Assembly: GCF_008905045.1 (NCBI RefSeq)
Contig: NZ_VWMY01000053.1
Span: 1-64,000, forward strand
Direction of reading: 5' to 3'
Source: Streptomyces albicerus
GTDB taxonomy: Bacteria; Actinomycetota; Actinomycetes; Streptomycetales; Streptomycetaceae
Length of the DNA stretch: 64,000 nt
Both the position numbers and the translations under genes were made by a program. Positions within the stretch are counted from its first letter, which is position 1. The number at the start of each line of letters is the position of its first letter. This document shows positions 54,717-63,900 of this stretch, piece after piece. The notes under the pieces were generated by a model. The model was given only the letters and a program-made list of their open reading frames with translations. It was not told the origin of the DNA and did no database searches.

Positions 54717-55514
54717 TCACCGCCGCTTCTCCGACGTCACCGTGAACTGCGCCCCGTCGGGATCCCGAAGCACCGCCTCGACCGAGGACGCGCCTTCCTG
54801 GACCGTGCCCCCGTGGGCCAGCGCGGCGCGGACGCAGGCCTCGACGTCGGTGACCGCGAAGTGGACCTGCCAGTGCGGTCGGATCGTGGGATCGGGGGCG
54901 GCCTCCACCGCGCCGGAATGGATACGGGCCACCACGTCGCCGTCGCTGCGCAGCACGACGTCGTCCCCGTCGTAGTGGACCTCGCAGCAGCCGGGCTCCG
55001 CGGTGGCCCACTCCAGGACCTCGCCGTAGAACATGGCGGCGTCGAAGGCGTCGCGTGTGTGCAGCCGTACGAAGGCGGGGGCGGCCCGGCGCCAGGTCTC
55101 CCAGCCGGTGACGAGCTGACCCTCCCAGATGCCGAAGACGGCTCCGTCGCGGTCGGCCAGCAGGGCGGCGCGGCCCGGCGGAAAGGCGATGGGCCCCACC
55201 GCTGTCGTACCGCCGCGCTCCTGGCCCCGGGCGACCGCCTCGTCCGCGCTGGCCACGGCGAAGTACGGGGTCCAGGCGACGGCCATCTGCCACATGGAGG
55301 CCACGGCGGCGATACCGGCGACCGGCACCCCTTCCGCGTACGCGACCCGGAACCGGTCCATCAGCTTGACCGTCCGGAACCGCCAGCCAAGCACCGCCTG
55401 GTAGAAGCCCTCGGCGGCGTCCTGGTCGCGCGCCGTCAGGCTGACCCAGCACGGGGCGCCGACCACCGCATGACTGGAGATGACGTCGCTTCGGAGTGTT
55501 GCGTCGCGGTTCAT
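54717..55514 (-). CDS. Tandem VOC-domain protein
   Basis: Protein of 265 aa with two VOC folds: APCWVSLTARDQDAAEGFYQAVLGWRF (residues 21-47) ... PIAFPPGRAALLADRDGAVFGIWEG and a second FVRLHTRDAFDAAMFYGEVLEWA ... HFAVTDVEACVRAALAHGGTVQEGASSVEAVLRDPDGAQFTV. This is the CFP30B-like arrangement of actinomycetes. No catalytic role is proven for the group. ATG 55514. Confidence 0.88.
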   Translation of the reverse strand: MNRDATLRSDVISSHAVVGAPCWVSLTARDQDAAEGFYQAVLGWRFRTVKLMDRFRVAYAEGVPVAGIAAVASMWQMAVAWTPYFAVASADEAVARGQERGGTTAVGPIAFPPGRAALLADRDGAVFGIWEGQLVTGWETWRRAAPAFVRLHTRDAFDAAMFYGEVLEWATAEPGCCEVHYDGDDVVLRSDGDVVARIHSGAVEAAPDPTIRPHWQVHFAVTDVEACVRAALAHGGTVQEGASSVEAVLRDPDGAQFTVTSEKRR

Positions 55515-55734
55515 GGCAGTACCGTCCTGAATCGTGCCGACCGGCGTGCTCGGACGTCCGACAGCGTCGGAAGCATCCTCGGGGCCGTGGTTCCATCACC
55601 TCCAGCATCGCCCGCATCGGCGTCCCGCGCTCCGCACGCCGCACCCGAGCCGCGCCTGATGACGGGCCGCACCTCGTGCCCCGAGTACCCGGGGGCCGCG
55701 GCCGAAACAAGCCGCCAGGGCGGCACGGGCCGCC
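55515..55734. other. Intergenic region before ArsR stop
   Basis: 220 bases with a short hairpin GGCGG-CACGG-GCCGCC near 55710-55730 that may end the ArsR transcript. No gene is supported. Confidence 0.4.
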
Positions 55735-56094
55735 TCAGTCGTGCGCGGGGCGGTCGCTCAGCCGGTGGTCGGCCAGATTCAGCGCCTCGTCCACGACCCG
55801 GCGCAGATGTCCGTCCCGCAGGGAGTAGATCACCCGGCGGCCCTCCTTACGAGTGTTGACGAGCCCCGCGAGACGCAGCCGGGCCAGATGCTGACTGACG
55901 GCCGGACGGGCGGCGCCGCACCGCTCCGTCAGCGTCGAGACGTCGGCCTCGTCGTCGGCCAGGGCATGCAGCAGGGCAAGGCGGGTGCGATCCCCCAGAA
56001 GGGCGAGCAGCTCCGCGGCGAGGGCGAACTGCTCCTCGCCCGGGGTGCGCGGATGCTCATCGTTCGCAGGTGATAGGTGCATGCGTGCGCTCAT
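55735..56094 (-). CDS. ArsR/SmtB-family metal-responsive repressor
   Basis: Repressor of 119 aa: winged helix EEQFALAAELLALLGDRTRLALLHALADDEADVSTLTERCGAARPAVSQHLARLRLAGLVNTRKEGRRVIYSLRDGHLRRVVDEAL. The C-terminal HLRRVVDEALNLADHRLSDRPAHD has His and Asp residues suited to a metal site on helix 5, like zinc sensors. Start ATG 56094 (or 56082). It is divergent from a CDF cation exporter; release of repression by excess zinc is the likely logic. Confidence 0.92.
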   Translation of the reverse strand: MSARMHLSPANDEHPRTPGEEQFALAAELLALLGDRTRLALLHALADDEADVSTLTERCGAARPAVSQHLARLRLAGLVNTRKEGRRVIYSLRDGHLRRVVDEALNLADHRLSDRPAHD

Positions 56095-56100
56095 ACGCAC
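56085..56100. promoter_or_regulatory. Candidate ArsR/SmtB operator
   Basis: GTGCG-CTCATA-CGCAC (56085-56100) is a perfect inverted pair at the start of the arsR-like gene and 80 bases before the CDF gene, where a repressor would cover both promoters. It overlaps the first codons. Confidence 0.5.
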
Positions 56101-56179
56101 ATAATGGCTTCGTGGGCGTCGCCGCGTCCACCGAGCACACCGAGCACACCGGAAACGGGAAACCGGAAAGGGGACCCCT

Positions 56180-57280
56180 GTGAGCGCCGAGCACGACGGG
56201 CACACCCATCAGCACGGGCACGGGCACGGGCACGGGCACGGGCACGGGCACGGGCACGGGCATCATGAGGAAGGGCACGGGAAGGCGCACGGCCGCCGCC
56301 TCTCCCACCGCCTCGGCCACCTCTTCACCCCCCACTCCCACGTGACCACCGACAAGGTCGACCCCGCCCTGGAGTCCTCGGCCCGAGGCATCCGCACCCT
56401 CTGGATCTCCCTGGCCGCACTCGGCGCGACCGCCGCGGCCCAGGCGGTCGTCGTCGCGGTCTCCGGTTCGGTCGCGCTGCTCGGCGACACCGTGCACAAC
56501 GCGGCGGACGCACTCACCGCCGTACCGCTCGGCATCGCCTTCGTTCTGGGCAGACGAGCGGCGACGCGCCGGTTCACATACGGCTACGGCCGGGCCGAGG
56601 ACCTGGCGGGCCTGGTGATCGTGCTGACGATCGCAGCGTCCGCGGTCTTCGCGGGCTGGACCGCGATCGACCGGCTGTTCGCGCCACGCCCCGTCGAGCA
56701 CATCCCGGTCGTCGCCGCGGCGGCCGTCATCGGCTTCGCGGGCAACGAGTGGGTGGCCCGCTACCGCATCCGCGTCGGCCGCGAGATCGGCTCGGCCGCG
56801 CTCGTCGCGGACGGACTGCACGCGCGCACCGACGGGTTCACCTCGCTCGCCGTGCTCCTCGGCGCGGGCGGCGCGGCGCTCGGGTGGCAACTCGCCGACC
56901 CGGTGGTCGGGTTGGCGATCACGGCGGCCCTGCTGCTGGTGCTGCGCGACGCCGCGCGCGAGGTCTTCCGCCGGGTCATGGACGCGATCGACCCGGCGCT
57001 GGTCGACACGGCCGAGCGGGCGCTGCGCGAGGTGCCGGGCGTGCAGGGGGTCGGCGAGCTGCGGCTGCGCTGGATCGGCCACCGGCTGCGGGCCGAGGTG
57101 GCGGTGGTCGTCGACGGCGAGGCGAGCGTGCGGCAGGCCCATGGCATCGCGGTCGAGGCCGAACACGCCTTGCTGCACGCCGTCCCCGGCCTCACCGCCG
57201 CCCTGGTCCACGCGGACCCGTCACCCGCGCCGGGCGAGACCGACCCTCATCAGGCTCTGGCCCACCACGCGACGGTCTGA
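56180..57280 (+). CDS. CDF-family zinc/cation efflux transporter with His-Gly head
   Basis: Cation diffusion facilitator, 366 aa, exporting zinc or a similar ion. Residues 8-40 are His-rich (eight HG pairs coded by CACGGG hexamers), a typical zinc buffer but with unusually regular repeats. Six helices follow; metal ligands lie in DTVHNAADAL and ADGLHARTDGFTSL (His and Asp of helices 2 and 5). The cytosolic tail has the ferredoxin-like CDF domain. GTG 56180 follows GGGGACC. Controlled by the divergent ArsR-type repressor; convergent with YbaK. Confidence 0.94.
   Translation: MSAEHDGHTHQHGHGHGHGHGHGHGHGHHEEGHGKAHGRRLSHRLGHLFTPHSHVTTDKVDPALESSARGIRTLWISLAALGATAAAQAVVVAVSGSVALLGDTVHNAADALTAVPLGIAFVLGRRAATRRFTYGYGRAEDLAGLVIVLTIAASAVFAGWTAIDRLFAPRPVEHIPVVAAAAVIGFAGNEWVARYRIRVGREIGSAALVADGLHARTDGFTSLAVLLGAGGAALGWQLADPVVGLAITAALLLVLRDAAREVFRRVMDAIDPALVDTAERALREVPGVQGVGELRLRWIGHRLRAEVAVVVDGEASVRQAHGIAVEAEHALLHAVPGLTAALVHADPSPAPGETDPHQALAHHATV
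56213..56260 (+). repeat. CACGGG hexanucleotide repeat, eight copies
   Basis: Eight exact CACGGG units (56213-56260) encode the (His-Gly)8 head of the CDF protein. Such a run is likely to vary in length. Confidence 0.93.
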
Positions 57281-57289
57281 GATTCGGGA

Positions 57290-57847
57290 TCAGGCAACCC
57301 CGAGTCCCTCCAGCACCACGGCATTCGGCAGCTCCGCGAACGCCTTCCCCGGAACGAGCAGCTTGCCCCGGCGGCGGCCGCTGCCGACGAGCACGTACGG
57401 AAGGTCGACCACAGCCGAGTCCACCAACACCGGCCAGTCCGCGGGAAGTCCGATCGGCGTGATCCCGCCGTACTCCATGCCGGTCTCGCCGGTCGCCGTG
57501 TCCATCGAGGCGAACGACGCCTTGCGCGCGCCGAGTTGGCGGCGCACCGCGCCGTTCACGTCGACCCGGGTGGCGGACAGGACGACGCACGCGGCGAGCG
57601 TGGCTTCCCCGCCGCGCTTGCCCGCGACGACCACGCAGTTCGCGGACTGGTCGAGGAGTTCCGGACCGTAGTGCTCGAGGAACGTGGCGGTGTCTGCCCA
57701 CTCCGGCTCGGTGTCGACGTACACGATCTGGTCGGCGGGGACGCTGCCGCGCCAGTGGCGTACGGCATCGGCGACCGGGCGGATCAGCGTGTCGAGGCAG
57801 TCGGGAGCGGGCGTGGCGTTGTCGAAGTGTCCGATGGGTGCGCGCAT
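57290..57847 (-). CDS. YbaK/EbsC-type aminoacyl-tRNA deacylase
   Basis: Cytosolic editing-domain protein, 185 aa: ANCVVVAGKRGGEATLAACVVLSATRVDVNGAVRRQLGARKASFAS, then TGETGMEYGGITPIGLP with the catalytic Lys/Gly region. Hydrolyses mischarged tRNA (Cys-tRNAPro or Ala-tRNAPro in the family); the exact substrate is uncertain. ATG 57847; convergent with the CDF gene at 9 bases. Confidence 0.92.
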   Translation of the reverse strand: MRAPIGHFDNATPAPDCLDTLIRPVADAVRHWRGSVPADQIVYVDTEPEWADTATFLEHYGPELLDQSANCVVVAGKRGGEATLAACVVLSATRVDVNGAVRRQLGARKASFASMDTATGETGMEYGGITPIGLPADWPVLVDSAVVDLPYVLVGSGRRRGKLLVPGKAFAELPNAVVLEGLGVA

Positions 57848-57913
57848 GACGGCACGCTAACAGCCGTACGAACAGCCCCGGACGAAGCCCCGGGCGATGG
57901 TCTCCGGGGGGTC

Positions 57914-58486
57914 TCAGTGGACGCCCGGGACCGACACGGTCATGATCATTTCCAGTGGCGCGTCACCCGAATTGGCATACGTGTGGGGGGTGTTGGCCTC
58001 GAAGGAGGCGCTCGCGCCTGCCGGTACCCGGTACTCCGTGCCGTCGACGGTGAGCGTCAGCTCGCCCTTCGTGACGTGGAGGAGCTCGACCGTGCCGGCG
58101 GGGTGTGGGTCCGAAGGGCTGCCCTCGCCCGGCATCAGCAGCCAGTCCCACATCTCCAGCGGGCCGGGCGCCTCGGTGCCCGCGAGAAGCCGGTTGTAGC
58201 TGCCCGCGTCGGTGTGCCAGAGCCGCACGGCCTGCTCGGCCGGGACGATCCGGACCTTCGGGCCCTGCTCGTAGTCGAGCAGCGTGGTGATGCTGATGCC
58301 GAGCGCGTCGCCGATCTTGACGACGGTACCCAGGCTGGGGTTGGTGCGGGCCTGCTCGATCTGGATGAGCATGCCGCGGCTGACCCCGGCACGGGCGGCG
58401 AGCGTCTCCAGGGTGAAGCCGCGCTCGCTCCGCCAGCGCTTGACGTTGCGCGCCAGGGACTGGGTCAGCAGGTCGAGGTCCGACAC
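57914..58486 (-). CDS. XRE-cupin transcriptional regulator
   Basis: Regulator of 190 aa. Helix-turn-helix RNVKRWRSERGFTLETLAARAGVSRGMLIQIEQARTNPSLGTVVKIGDALGISITTLLDYE, then a cupin sensor (LLMPGEGSPSDPHPAGTVELLHVTKGELTLTVDGTEYRVPAGASASFEANTPHTYAN). GTG 58486 (VSDLDLLTQSLARNV) is preferred because an upstream TTG at 58519 would place the start inside an 18-bp palindrome, which is probably its own operator. The target is the divergent EamA exporter. Confidence 0.9.
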   Translation of the reverse strand: MSDLDLLTQSLARNVKRWRSERGFTLETLAARAGVSRGMLIQIEQARTNPSLGTVVKIGDALGISITTLLDYEQGPKVRIVPAEQAVRLWHTDAGSYNRLLAGTEAPGPLEMWDWLLMPGEGSPSDPHPAGTVELLHVTKGELTLTVDGTEYRVPAGASASFEANTPHTYANSGDAPLEMIMTVSVPGVH

Positions 58487-58512
58487 ATTCCGTCCAATAT
58501 TCTGGATGACAG

Positions 58513-58530
58513 AGTTCAATGCATTGAACT
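58513..58530. promoter_or_regulatory. Perfect 18-bp palindrome, candidate XRE-cupin operator
   Basis: AGTTCAATGCATTGAACT is identical to its reverse complement. It lies 27 bases upstream of the XRE-cupin start and 49 bases upstream of the EamA start, where one protein could repress both genes. Confidence 0.8.
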
Positions 58531-58579
58531 ACGGTGTGGTGCACCGGATCGTTCACCGAACTGTACTGCGAGGCGTCCC

Positions 58580-59515
58580 ATGACAGCACTCTTCGCCCTG
58601 GCCACAAGCCTCCTGTGGGGGCTGGCCGACTTCGGCGGCGGGTTGCTGACACGGCGTACGTCCGCGCTGACGGTGGTGGTCGTCTCGCAGTCGATCGCCG
58701 CGGCCGTGCTCGGCGCGATCGTCCTCGCGACGGGCGCCTGGAGCGAGGCGAGCCCGCAGCTGTGGTTCGCGGTGGCGGCGGGCCTCGTCGGCCCCGTCGC
58801 GATGCTGGCCTTCTACAAGGCGCTCGCCCTGGGCCCGATGGGCGTCGTCTCACCGCTGGGCTCCCTCGGAGTCGCCGTCCCGGTGGGGGTCGGGCTCGTC
58901 CTCGGCGAGCGTCCGGGCCTGCTGCAGTTCGCGGGCATCGCGGTCGCCGTCGCGGGCGTCGTACTCGCGGGCGGCCCGCAGTTCAGGGGCGCCCCCGTAC
59001 AGCGCCAGGCCGTGCTGCTCACCCTGATCGCGGCCTTCGGCTTCGGCGCGGTGATGGCCCTGATCGCCGAGGCCTCGACGACGCTCACCGGTCTCTTCCT
59101 CGCCCTGTTCGTCCAGCGCGTCACGAACGTCCTCGCGGGCGGCACGGCCCTGTACGTCTCCGTCCGGCGCGGCACCGAGGCTCCTCCGAAGGTCGCGTGG
59201 GGGTCCCTGCCTGCCCTGGCGTTCGTCGGCCTCGCGGACGTGGCCGCCAACGGCACGTACTCGCTGGCCGCCCAGCGCGGCCCGGTCACCGTGGCCGCCG
59301 TCCTCGCCTCGCTCTACCCGATGGAAATAGGGGCCGCGCGGGTGCCATCGTCGCCCCGTCGGTGCCAGTCCTGGCCGCCTACCCACCGCGACCCTGTGAC
59401 AGGGAACACACGCTCCTGTAAACGGCCTGGTCAGAGCAGGGTTGCGGGGCTAACCCGCGTGTCCGTGACTCTGGCGCAGCCTGTCCGGAAGTCCTGGTCG
59501 GTGGCCCCGGAATGA
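58580..59515 (+). CDS. EamA/DMT exporter, C-terminus replaced
   Basis: Membrane exporter, 311 aa as read. Residues 1-247 match a two-domain EamA transporter (ALFALATSLLWGLADFGGGLL ... AAQRGPVTVAAVLASLYP). After SLYPM the normal last helix and half (VTALLA...GERL...) are missing and the frame runs on through EIGAARVPSSPRRCQSWPPTHRD, unlike any transporter. The gene looks truncated by a deletion or rearrangement near 59325. It may be inactive although its promoter and operator look intact. The ATG is at 58580. Confidence 0.82.
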   Translation: MTALFALATSLLWGLADFGGGLLTRRTSALTVVVVSQSIAAAVLGAIVLATGAWSEASPQLWFAVAAGLVGPVAMLAFYKALALGPMGVVSPLGSLGVAVPVGVGLVLGERPGLLQFAGIAVAVAGVVLAGGPQFRGAPVQRQAVLLTLIAAFGFGAVMALIAEASTTLTGLFLALFVQRVTNVLAGGTALYVSVRRGTEAPPKVAWGSLPALAFVGLADVAANGTYSLAAQRGPVTVAAVLASLYPMEIGAARVPSSPRRCQSWPPTHRDPVTGNTRSCKRPGQSRVAGLTRVSVTLAQPVRKSWSVAPE

Positions 59516-59581
59516 TCAAGGCTGCTGCGCGCCGACCCTGCTGCCAAGAACTGCTTACCCGATCCGAGGGGGGAACCAATT

Positions 59582-59764
59582 ATGTCCACGCTTGCGCTGC
59601 TGGTCGTCCTGCTGCTGGTGCTGGTCGTCTTGCTGATCGCCGGCGCCGTCTTCTGCGTCGTGCTCCGCCGCCCGTCGCTGAGCAGCCCGGTCACGGCCGG
59701 GCTCGCCACGGTCGGCGCGCTGGCCGCGGTGGTCGCCATCGTCGTCAGCGTCGGCGGCCGGTGA
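59582..59764 (+). CDS. Small membrane protein
   Basis: Protein of 60 aa with two hydrophobic helices (LALLVVLLLVLVVLLIAGAVFCVVL, then TAGLATVGALAAVVAIVVSVGG). ATG 59582 follows a strong GAGGGGGGA ribosome-binding site, which makes it real. Function unknown. Confidence 0.72.
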   Translation: MSTLALLVVLLLVLVVLLIAGAVFCVVLRRPSLSSPVTAGLATVGALAAVVAIVVSVGGR

Positions 59765-59800
59765 AGCCCGCCGACTGGCGGCGCGTAACGCCCGGTCGGC

Positions 59801-60217
59801 CTAGCGGCCAAGCCAGCGCTGCAGCGCCTCGAGCGCGTTGTTCGGATGCGTGTTGAAGCTCAACCGGATGCCCGGCTGGAGGTCGATGAGCACGTTGACG
59901 ATCCGCTCGAACAGGACGGTGTTCTCCGGGACGTTCCGAATGCCGCCGCCGATGAGCGCCACTCCGAACGACTGCCCGTCGAACTTCCGGCGCAGCTCGG
60001 CCTCGGCCTCGTCGACGTCCAGGCCGATTCCGCACACCTCGCCGTCGATGCCTGCGGCCTGGAGATCCGCCCAGCCGCGATCGAGCGCGGCGGCCAGCTC
60101 CTCGAGCGTCGAAAACTGCGGCGGCAAAGTGTCCTGCGTAAACGCGTCAGCGCGGATGCCGATGGCCAGCACGCGCTCATTGAGCGGAGGCTTCACTTGA
60201 GAGTTCTTGTGGGACAT
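59801..60217 (-). CDS. Hypothetical protein
   Basis: Cytosolic protein of 138 aa, not recognised: start MSHKNSQVKPPLNERVLAIGIRADAF, a helix (FSTLEELAAALDRGWADLQAAGIDGEVCGIGLDVDEAEAELRRKF), then DGQSFGVALIGGGIRNVPENTVLFERIVNVLIDLQPGIRLSFNTHPNNALEALQRWLG. The second half looks like a Rossmann-type beta-alpha unit and recalls small proteins near PAS or stress loci, but no family is assigned. ATG 60217 follows GAGGAG. A near-perfect 29-bp palindrome lies 83 bases upstream. Confidence 0.75.
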   Translation of the reverse strand: MSHKNSQVKPPLNERVLAIGIRADAFTQDTLPPQFSTLEELAAALDRGWADLQAAGIDGEVCGIGLDVDEAEAELRRKFDGQSFGVALIGGGIRNVPENTVLFERIVNVLIDLQPGIRLSFNTHPNNALEALQRWLGR

Positions 60218-60299
60218 GGGGTCGCTCCTCCACGGCAATATGGCCCCCTCTGGTGGTGCACCCATGGCTCCTCAGTTCTGTGGGGGAGCTCACGAGTAA

Positions 60300-60328
60300 G
60301 TTGACACATCAACGATTGACGTGTCAAC
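60300..60328. promoter_or_regulatory. Near-perfect 29-bp palindrome
   Basis: GTTGACAC (60300-60307) and GTGTCAAC (60321-60328) are perfect arms; inside them TCAA and TTGA pair again, leaving two mismatched pairs in 29 bases. It sits 83 bases upstream of the hypothetical gene at 60217 and touches the stop of the small lipoprotein at 60324. It is AT-rich, so an operator is more likely than a terminator. Confidence 0.65.
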
Positions 60329-60635
60329 GTTCGATTCCTTCGCCGTTCACCAGGTGCGAGAACAGCGCTCTTGTGAGTGTTGCGAGCGTGCTACAGCCCG
60401 ATCCAGTCCGCCGGATGCGGTCATCCGCCGGGCCGGTCGGCAGGACATGGGCCGCCTTGCTGTCGAACGCCAAGGGCGCCACAGCCCGTGGATCGCCGGT
60501 GAGGTCGAGGGCCTTCCGGGTGGGCGAGCCGGTGCCCGCCGGACTGCCGTCGCCCGCCGTCGGGCCTGCGGTGCACGAGGCCAACAGAGCCACTGCAGCC
60601 AGGGCGATGGCGCTTTCACGTACCGGACTTCTCAT
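60324..60635 (-). CDS. Small lipoprotein, possibly truncated
   Basis: Protein of 103 aa. Signal peptide ends VALLASC (lipobox Cys at about residue 21). The mature part is short and poorly structured, with Gly/Thr/Pro and one Cys (SGCSTL). ATG 60635 follows GGAGAG. It may be a fragment of a larger lipoprotein or a real small one. Nothing ties it to the alginate lyase beyond proximity. Confidence 0.55.
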   Translation of the reverse strand: MRSPVRESAIALAAVALLASCTAGPTAGDGSPAGTGSPTRKALDLTGDPRAVAPLAFDSKAAHVLPTGPADDRIRRTGSGCSTLATLTRALFSHLVNGEGIER

Positions 60636-60695
60636 CCGACTCTCCGCGTTCCGTGACCTGCACTCTTGATGTCGGCAGATTCGGCCACGGGCGGA

Positions 60696-60806
60696 ACGGG
60701 ACGGGTCCCGTCCCTCGAGTCAGGGCGTCGCTGTCCGCACCGGCGGCCCAGGAGCCCCGGGGAGTGGGCTGAACGGTATGGGTGAGGTGGGCGGGACCCG
60801 TCCCGT
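60696..60806. promoter_or_regulatory. Pair of inverted GGGACGGGTCCC sites upstream of alginate lyase gene
   Basis: A perfect palindrome GGGACGGGTCCCGTCCC at 60698-60714 (ACGGGACGGGTCCCG from 60696) and its reverse complement CGGGACCCGTCCCGT at 60792-60806, 90 bases apart. Both lie 130-245 bases before the lyase start. A looping repressor or activator would explain the pair. Another inverted pair, ACGGTT (60863-60868) and AACCGT (60878-60883), lies nearer the start. Confidence 0.6.
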
Positions 60807-60939
60807 CACAGGACTGACACAGTACCTCCGCATTCGGAGCACCGCCTCAGGTGCGCCACCTCACGGTTTTTGACCACAACCGTCCGGCCCCGGACCAGCC
60901 GTCTCGGTCGCCCGGGGCTGTCAATCGAAGCGAGGCCCT

Positions 60940-63900
60940 ATGAGACGCATGTTTCATGCGCTGTTAGTGGGTGCGGTCGCCGTCGGAGTCTCGGGTGTGT
61001 TCCACCCGGTCGCGTCGGCCGCCGACACTTCTCAGCTGGAGGTCAAGAGCGTCACGGCGAGTCCCGATGACGGCAACGTTCCCGCCAACACCCTGGACAA
61101 CAACCTGAGTACCCGCTGGTCGTCCGAGGGCGACGGGGCGTGGATCCGCTACGACCTCGGCTCGGCGCAGACCGTCGGGTCGGTGTCGGTCGCCTGGCAC
61201 CAGGGGAACAGCAGGAAGAACACCTTCGACGTCCAGCTGTCCGCCGATGGATCGTCGTGGACCACGGTCCTGAACCGGAAAGCCAGCAGCGGTACCACAC
61301 TTGAGCAGCAGAACCACGACTTCGCCGACGCCTCGGCACGCTACGTGCGGATCGTCGGCCATGGCAACACGGTCAACGACTGGACCAGCATCACCGAGAC
61401 CGACATCAACGGGGCCGACGGCGGCGGTGGCGGCGGCTCCTGTGCGTACCCGGCCGACGTGCTGGACCTGACGAACTGGTACATCGGGCTGCCCGTGGGC
61501 AAGGAGGAGTCCCCCACCAACGTCTACCAGCCGGAACTCGCCACATACGCGAACGACCCCTGGTTCACCACGGCCGACGACTGCGCGACCGTCCGGTTCC
61601 GGGCCCCGGTCAACGGAGTCACCACCAGCGGCTCCAAGTACCCCCGCTCTGAGCTGCGGGAGATGACGGACTCGGGGGAGACCAAGGCGAGTTGGTCGTC
61701 CACGTCCGGCACCCACACGATGGTGATCGACCAGGCCATCACGGATCTCCCCAAGAAGACCCCGAACGTCGTCGCCGGGCAGATCCACGGCGGCTCCGAC
61801 GACCTCAGCGTCTTCCGCCTGGAAGGCACGAAGCTCTACGTCACCGACGGCGACGAAAAGCATCACAAGCTGGTGACGGAGAACTACCAGCTGGGGACGA
61901 GGTTCCAGGCGAAGTTCGTGGTCAGCGACGGCAAGATCAAGGCGTACTACAACGGCGTGTTGCAGACCACGCTGTCGAAGAACTTCTCCGGCGCCTACTT
62001 CAAGGCGGGCGCGTACACGCAGGCCAACTGCGACAACTCGGATCCGTGCAGCGCTGACAACTACGGCCAGGTGAAGATCTACGGGCTGAACGTCACGCAC
62101 GGCAACGGCAACGGCGGGGGTGACGGGGGCGACGGTGGCAGCGGCGGCGACGGGGACTCGACCGAGGCCGCCAAGCGCCACGGCTGGGGCACCCCGCTGC
62201 CGATATCCGACGAGTTCGACTACACCGGCCCGGTCAACCCCGCGAAGTGGGACGTACCGTCGGGCAGCGTCGGCGGCACGGCCCAATGCTGGGAGGGCCA
62301 CGGCAAGAACGGCCGCCGGTGCGGGAAGAACAGCACCGTCGCGGACGGCATGATGACCATGCGGGGTGAGGCGAACGGCGACACGGGGTGGATCAGGCAG
62401 CACGAGGCCACCCAGTACGGCCGGTGGGAAATCCGGTCCCGCTCACGGAACACCGGCTCGGAGGGCGGGCTTTACCACCCACTGCACCTGATCTGGCCCA
62501 CCGACGGCAACCGGCTCGAAAACGGGGAGTACGACTGGGTCGAGAATTCCGACCCCGAATCGCAGTGCCTCGCCGCATTCCTGCACTACCCGAAGAGCCC
62601 GTCGGACGAGAAGGAACACCCCGAGCTCTGCCCCATGGACATGACGCAGTGGCACAACTTCGCCTTCGAGTGGACGCCCAAGGCGCTGGTCGGCTACGTC
62701 GACGGTGTCGAATGGTTCCGGCGGGCGGACGGCGCGAACGCCGACCGGGGGAACATCCAGGACATGCCCCTGGGGAACCTCGTCATCCAGCTGGACAACT
62801 TCACCGGCGACAGTGGCCTGCGCCCGGCCGTGTTCGAGGTCGACTGGGTCCGGACCTACGACATCGAGCCGGCGGGCGAGGACCCCACCGATCCCACCGA
62901 TCCCGGCGGGGACTCTCCGGTCCAGGTCACGGGCGTCACGGCGAGTCCCGATGACGGCAACGTTCCCGCCAACACCCTGGACAACAACCTGAGCACCCGC
63001 TGGTCGTCGCAGGGCGACGGGGCGTGGATCCGCTACGACCTCGGCTCGGCGCAGACCGTCGGGTCGACGTCGGTCGCCTGGCACCAGGGGAACAGCAGAA
63101 AGAACACCTTCGACGTCCAGCTCTCCGACGACGGATCGTCATGGAAGACCGTGCTGGCCCGGAAGACCAGCAGCGGCAGCACACTTGAGCAGCAGAAGTA
63201 CGACTTCGCCGATACCTCGGCCCGCTACGTGCGGATCGTCGGTCACGGCACCACGGTCAACGACTGGACCAGCATCACCGAGACCGACATCTACGGAGCC
63301 GACGAGGGCGGTGACGGCGGCGGGGATCCGACAGATCCGACGGATCCAACGGATCCGCCCCCCGTCCGCACGGTCCGTGTCGCCGACTCGACCGCGTTGA
63401 AGAGCGCGTTCGGGGACGCGCGGCCCGGGGACCGCATCGTGCTCGCGGACGGCACGTACTCGATCGGCAAGATGACCGGCAAGAACGGAACGGCCGCCCA
63501 GCCCATCACTGTCGTCGCGGAGAACCGCGGCAAGGCGGTGATCGGCGACGGACAACTGGAGGTGGCGAACTCCTCCTACGTCACCTTCCAGGGGCTGAAG
63601 TTCACCAACAGCAACACACTGAAGATCACCAGCTCGAACAACGTACGGCTGACCCGCAACCACTTCCGGCTGACCGAGGAGTCCTCGCTGAAGTGGGTGA
63701 TCATCCAGGGTGAGAACAGCCACCACAACCGGATCGATCACAACCTGTTCGAGGAGAAGCACCAAACCGGGAACTTCATCACCATCGACGGATTCGAGAA
63801 GCAGCAGTCACAGCACGACCGCATCGACCACAACCACTTCCGCGACATCGGCCCCCGCGCGGAGAACGAGATGGAAGCCGTCCGGGTCGGCTGGAGCGGA

